DNA of 64,000 nt from Croceicoccus marinus (GTDB taxonomy: Bacteria > Pseudomonadota > Alphaproteobacteria > Sphingomonadales > Sphingomonadaceae). The DNA lies in assembly GCF_001661675.2 (NCBI RefSeq), contig NZ_CP019604.1, positions 124,001-188,000 of the forward strand, in the 5' to 3' direction. Made by a program: the position numbers and the translations under genes. This document shows positions 61,561-64,000 of the stretch, piece after piece; the stretch's first letter is position 1, and every line of letters begins with the position of its first letter. Under the pieces are notes generated by a model, which was given only the letters and a program-made list of their open reading frames with translations, was not told the DNA's origin and did no database searches.

Positions 61561-63414
61561 TTACCGCGCCTGGCAGATGGCGTAGCCCAGCGGGGGCAGG
61601 GTGACGGCGACGCTGCCAGGGGCGCTGACCGTCGGCGCGCACGTGCCGGCAAGGGCAGCAAAGGCGCTGGAGGCGGTCTCCACCTGCACCTGCTGCGTCA
61701 CGGCCTTGGTGGAGGTGTTGAAGACCAGCAGCATTTCACGTCCGCTGGCGGGGTCGAAACGCGAAATCGCCAGCACGCCGGGCGCATCGCCGCGAGCGCG
61801 CAGAACCTGCTGCCCGCGGGTCAGCGCAGCATGGGCGGTGCGGATACGGGCCAGCTCGGCAATTTGGCGGAACAGCGGATGGGCGGTGTCGAAATTGATA
61901 TCGGCGGTGGTCGCATCGCTGCCGAGCAGGGTGTTGTCATTGTAGCTGGCGACTTCGCTGGCGAACATGTCCTCCCGCGATCCCTGGTCGCCGCCATCCC
62001 CGGTAAAGCCCTGCTCGTCGCCTGAGTAGATCGTCGGCACGCCGCGCAGCGTCAGCAGCATGGCGTTTGCCAGCATGGTGCGTTCCAGCAGCTCGGCATC
62101 GCTCGCTTGTGGGAAGGCGCGCCGCAACTGGAAGCCAAAGCGGCCATCATCGTGATTGCCGGTGAAGGTCGGCAGGGTAAGCGCGGTGTCGAAACCGTGT
62201 TCGTATAGTGCATCGCCGTCAAACAGCGTCTCGAATGCATTGGTGCCAGCCGTGCCGGCGACGGTCTGGACCACCGCCTCGCGGAAGGCGAAGTCGAGCA
62301 CGGCCGGTAGCTTGTCGACGCGGGTAAACCTGGCGAGACCCCCCGCATCTAGCGCGTGCAGCGCAACTTCGCCGAAGATGTGAAAATTCGGGATGCCGCG
62401 CGTCCGGGCGCGATCGAGCATTGCGGGGACGAAGGCCTGCCAGAACTCCGGGTTCACATGACGTGCCGTGTCGATGCGAAACCCATCGATGCCGAAGCGG
62501 TCAATCCAGCCCCCAAAGATATCGATCATGCCCGCGACAACCCGAGGATGTTCCGTCATTACGTCATCAAGCCCGAAGAAATCGCCCATGGTGGAGCTTT
62601 CGCCGGCGAAGCTGGTGTTGCCGCGATTATGGTACAGCAGGGGGTCGTTCAGCCATGCAGGGCTCTTGGCGGTCTCCTCGCCGGCGGGAATGTAAGGATG
62701 GTATGCCCAAGCCGGATCTGTCAGCCGCGCCCAGTTGGCCGCAGCGGGATCGGCATTGCCGGTGAAGCCGGGGTTGATCGGCTCACCATCGACCCCGCCG
62801 GAGGTGGTGTAGGGAAAATCCGCCAGACCGCGATAGCTGCAATCCGCGCCCGCTCCCTTGTTGCCATCGCCATCGCATTCGCGATACCGGATCACGTCGG
62901 CCGTGTGATTGACCACGATATCCATGTAGACCTTCAGGCCCCGCCGATGGGCGGCCTCCACCAGCGCGGCGAAGTCGGCATCCGTGCCGAAATGCGGATC
63001 GACATGTTCGAAGTCCGTGATCCAGTAGCCATGATAGCCCGCCGACTGGCGGCCCGGCGGACCCTGCACCGGCTTGTTGCGGAAGATCGGCCCGACCCAC
63101 AACGCCGTCACGCCAAGGGCTTGGAGATAGTCGAGCCGCTGCAGCAGCCCTTTCAGATCACCGCCATGATAGAACCCGGTATCCGCGGGATCATAGCCGG
63201 TGACGGAACGATCGCCGGAGAGACCGCCGCGATCATTGCCCTTGTCGCCATTCTCAAACCGGTCGGGCAGAACGAAGTAGATCACCTCGTCCTGCGGCAG
63301 ACGCTGCTGCAGGGCGGTGGCGGCGGGCGGTACAGCCTGTGCACAGGCGGTAGTGGCGGAGAATAGCAGGGCGAGCGCGGGCAGGGCGGAGCCGATCAGG
63401 CGAGAGGGGGTCAT
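61561..63414 (-). CDS. Secreted GH13 alpha-amylase
   Basis: A 617-residue glycoside hydrolase of family 13. A signal peptide (ALPALALLFSATTACAQA) directs export. GH13 regions are all present: DIVVNHTAD, GFRIDTARH (nucleophile Asp near 315), FHIFGEVAL (acid Glu near 349) and FTGNHDDGR (Asp near 421). A C-terminal beta-domain follows. It should cleave alpha-1,4-glucans in the periplasm or outside the cell. The ATG overlaps the stop of the tryptophan-halogenase-like gene by four bases, so all three genes form an operon, as is common in sphingomonad starch loci. Confidence 0.93.
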   Translation of the reverse strand: MTPSRLIGSALPALALLFSATTACAQAVPPAATALQQRLPQDEVIYFVLPDRFENGDKGNDRGGLSGDRSVTGYDPADTGFYHGGDLKGLLQRLDYLQALGVTALWVGPIFRNKPVQGPPGRQSAGYHGYWITDFEHVDPHFGTDADFAALVEAAHRRGLKVYMDIVVNHTADVIRYRECDGDGNKGAGADCSYRGLADFPYTTSGGVDGEPINPGFTGNADPAAANWARLTDPAWAYHPYIPAGEETAKSPAWLNDPLLYHNRGNTSFAGESSTMGDFFGLDDVMTEHPRVVAGMIDIFGGWIDRFGIDGFRIDTARHVNPEFWQAFVPAMLDRARTRGIPNFHIFGEVALHALDAGGLARFTRVDKLPAVLDFAFREAVVQTVAGTAGTNAFETLFDGDALYEHGFDTALTLPTFTGNHDDGRFGFQLRRAFPQASDAELLERTMLANAMLLTLRGVPTIYSGDEQGFTGDGGDQGSREDMFASEVASYNDNTLLGSDATTADINFDTAHPLFRQIAELARIRTAHAALTRGQQVLRARGDAPGVLAISRFDPASGREMLLVFNTSTKAVTQQVQVETASSAFAALAGTCAPTVSAPGSVAVTLPPLGYAICQAR

Positions 63415-64000
63415 GCGGGCGTCTCCAGTGCGGCAAGGAAGGCTTCGTGCGAGGGCATCCGGTCGACCGTTGCGGCCGAATGGCGCCGTGCGAGGGCAAG
63501 GAACTCGGCCAGTTCGGCAGGGGTAGGGGCATTGGCCAGAGGGTGATGCCGTGCCGGCACGATCCCCTGTCCCACCATCACCTGCAACCAGGCCACTTCG
63601 GTAAACAGGTCGTCGGGGTCGCGCGCGATCTGGCCGGTGGCGCGGAACAGGTCGATACGGTGTTGGAGCCGGTCGGGCAGGGGAGTGGACCTGCGCTCGG
63701 CCCAGAACGGTTCAGGCCGATCATTGGCGTGATAATGCAGGATCAGGAAGTCCCGTACGGCCTGCCATTCGCGTTCCGTCTGCCGGTTGTATTCCGCCGC
63801 CAGGGCAGGTGCGACGTCCGCCGCGGGCAGAAGCTCGAGGAGGCGGGCGATCCCTGACTGGATCAAGTGGATGCTGGTGGATTCGAGCGGTTCGAGGAAG
63901 CCGGCGGCAAGGCCTAGCGCCAAGCAATTTCCGACCCAGGCACGGCGGCGGCGTCCGGCGCGGAAGCGCAGGGGGCGCGGCTGCGAAAGGGGGCGACCGT
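63411..64000 (-). CDS. Tryptophan-halogenase-like flavoprotein (5' end off window)
   Basis: The last 196 codons or so of a flavin-dependent tryptophan-halogenase family protein. WVGNCLALGLAAGFLEPLESTSIHLIQSGI is the conserved core block of the family, and the following EYNRQTEREWQAVRDFLILHYHAN and FRATGQI are also typical. In sphingomonads such genes often sit in carbohydrate-uptake operons near TonB receptors, where their real substrate is unknown. Its start, and probably a TonB-dependent receptor or regulator, lie beyond the right edge. Confidence 0.9.
   Translation of the reverse strand, partial: GRPLSQPRPLRFRAGRRRRAWVGNCLALGLAAGFLEPLESTSIHLIQSGIARLLELLPAADVAPALAAEYNRQTEREWQAVRDFLILHYHANDRPEPFWAERRSTPLPDRLQHRIDLFRATGQIARDPDDLFTEVAWLQVMVGQGIVPARHHPLANAPTPAELAEFLALARRHSAATVDRMPSHEAFLAALETPA

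Noticed and set aside
62356..63366. 336-codon plus-strand frame
   Set aside because: Antisense to the GH13 amylase with all catalytic regions intact.
1..64000. CRISPR arrays, rRNA and tRNA genes
   Set aside because: I looked for regularly spaced direct repeats, rRNA signature blocks and tRNA cloverleaf/TTCRANYC arms; none was seen. Short or diverged examples could be missed by eye.

Overview
The window reads as GC-rich alphaproteobacterial DNA, most likely from the order Sphingomonadales. This placing is inferred from protein style and gene sets (sphingomonad-type relaxase region, and a tryptophan halogenase / GH13 amylase / sugar permease operon); no rRNA, tRNA or other marker is present. 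A RepA/ParA-type partition ATPase at the left edge and a relaxase with divergent mobilisation genes suggest a large mobilisable plasmid, or an island derived from one.

Layout: 0-0.5 kb, 5' part of a repABC-like RepA (ParA). 0.9-5.8 kb, SbcC and SbcD nuclease. 6-7.7 kb, a HEPN-like protein, a DUF6508-like protein and a ParDE toxin-antitoxin pair. 7.8-11.5 kb, a tight cassette of a WGR protein, a tandem AAA+ ATPase, a PD-(D/E)XK nuclease and an unknown protein; this is the best candidate for an undescribed defence-type system. 11.66-14.24 kb, IS66 copy 1 with a perfect 8-bp target duplication. 14.3-20.7 kb, mobilisation region: three coupled genes facing a 1270-residue relaxase across a 640-bp gap that probably holds oriT. 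21-27.7 kb, Swt1-like HEPN protein, unknown protein, caspase-like protease, JAB-like protein and another HEPN-like protein. 27.9-34.5 kb, an OLD nuclease/UvrD helicase pair (Gabija-like) bracketed by IS5 and IS256 copies with intact target duplications. 34.6-38.9 kb, HIRAN protein, pRiA4b ORF-3-like protein, ParDE, CoiA-like protein and a relaxase remnant. 38.9-41.66 kb, IS66 copy 2 with a passenger ORF. 41.7-47.5 kb, a double-HTH regulator, a decayed CoiA-like copy, ParDE, a DnaQ-like exonuclease, two PolB-exonuclease-like paralogues (one apparently dead) and an HNH nuclease. 47.5-56.7 kb, MbcA-like antitoxin plus HipA kinase, nucleotidyltransferase-like protein, SRAP protein, orphan ParD, DUF2779 protein with a premature stop, two HigBA-type modules and the 3' end of a tyrosine integrase. 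56.7-59.2 kb, an IS21-family element. 59.2-64 kb, a decapitated carboxylesterase and then a carbohydrate operon (tryptophan halogenase, alpha-amylase, sugar permease) that looks like ordinary host DNA.

The stretch from about 6 to 59 kb behaves as an accessory region: five recognisable IS elements, at least five complete toxin-antitoxin modules, several defence-like gene sets, a roughly 100-bp dispersed repeat in three copies and several decayed duplicates. The integrase stump meets the truncated esterase across the IS21 element, so this is probably where accessory DNA joins backbone DNA. All functions are predicted from motifs read by eye; no database search was possible.
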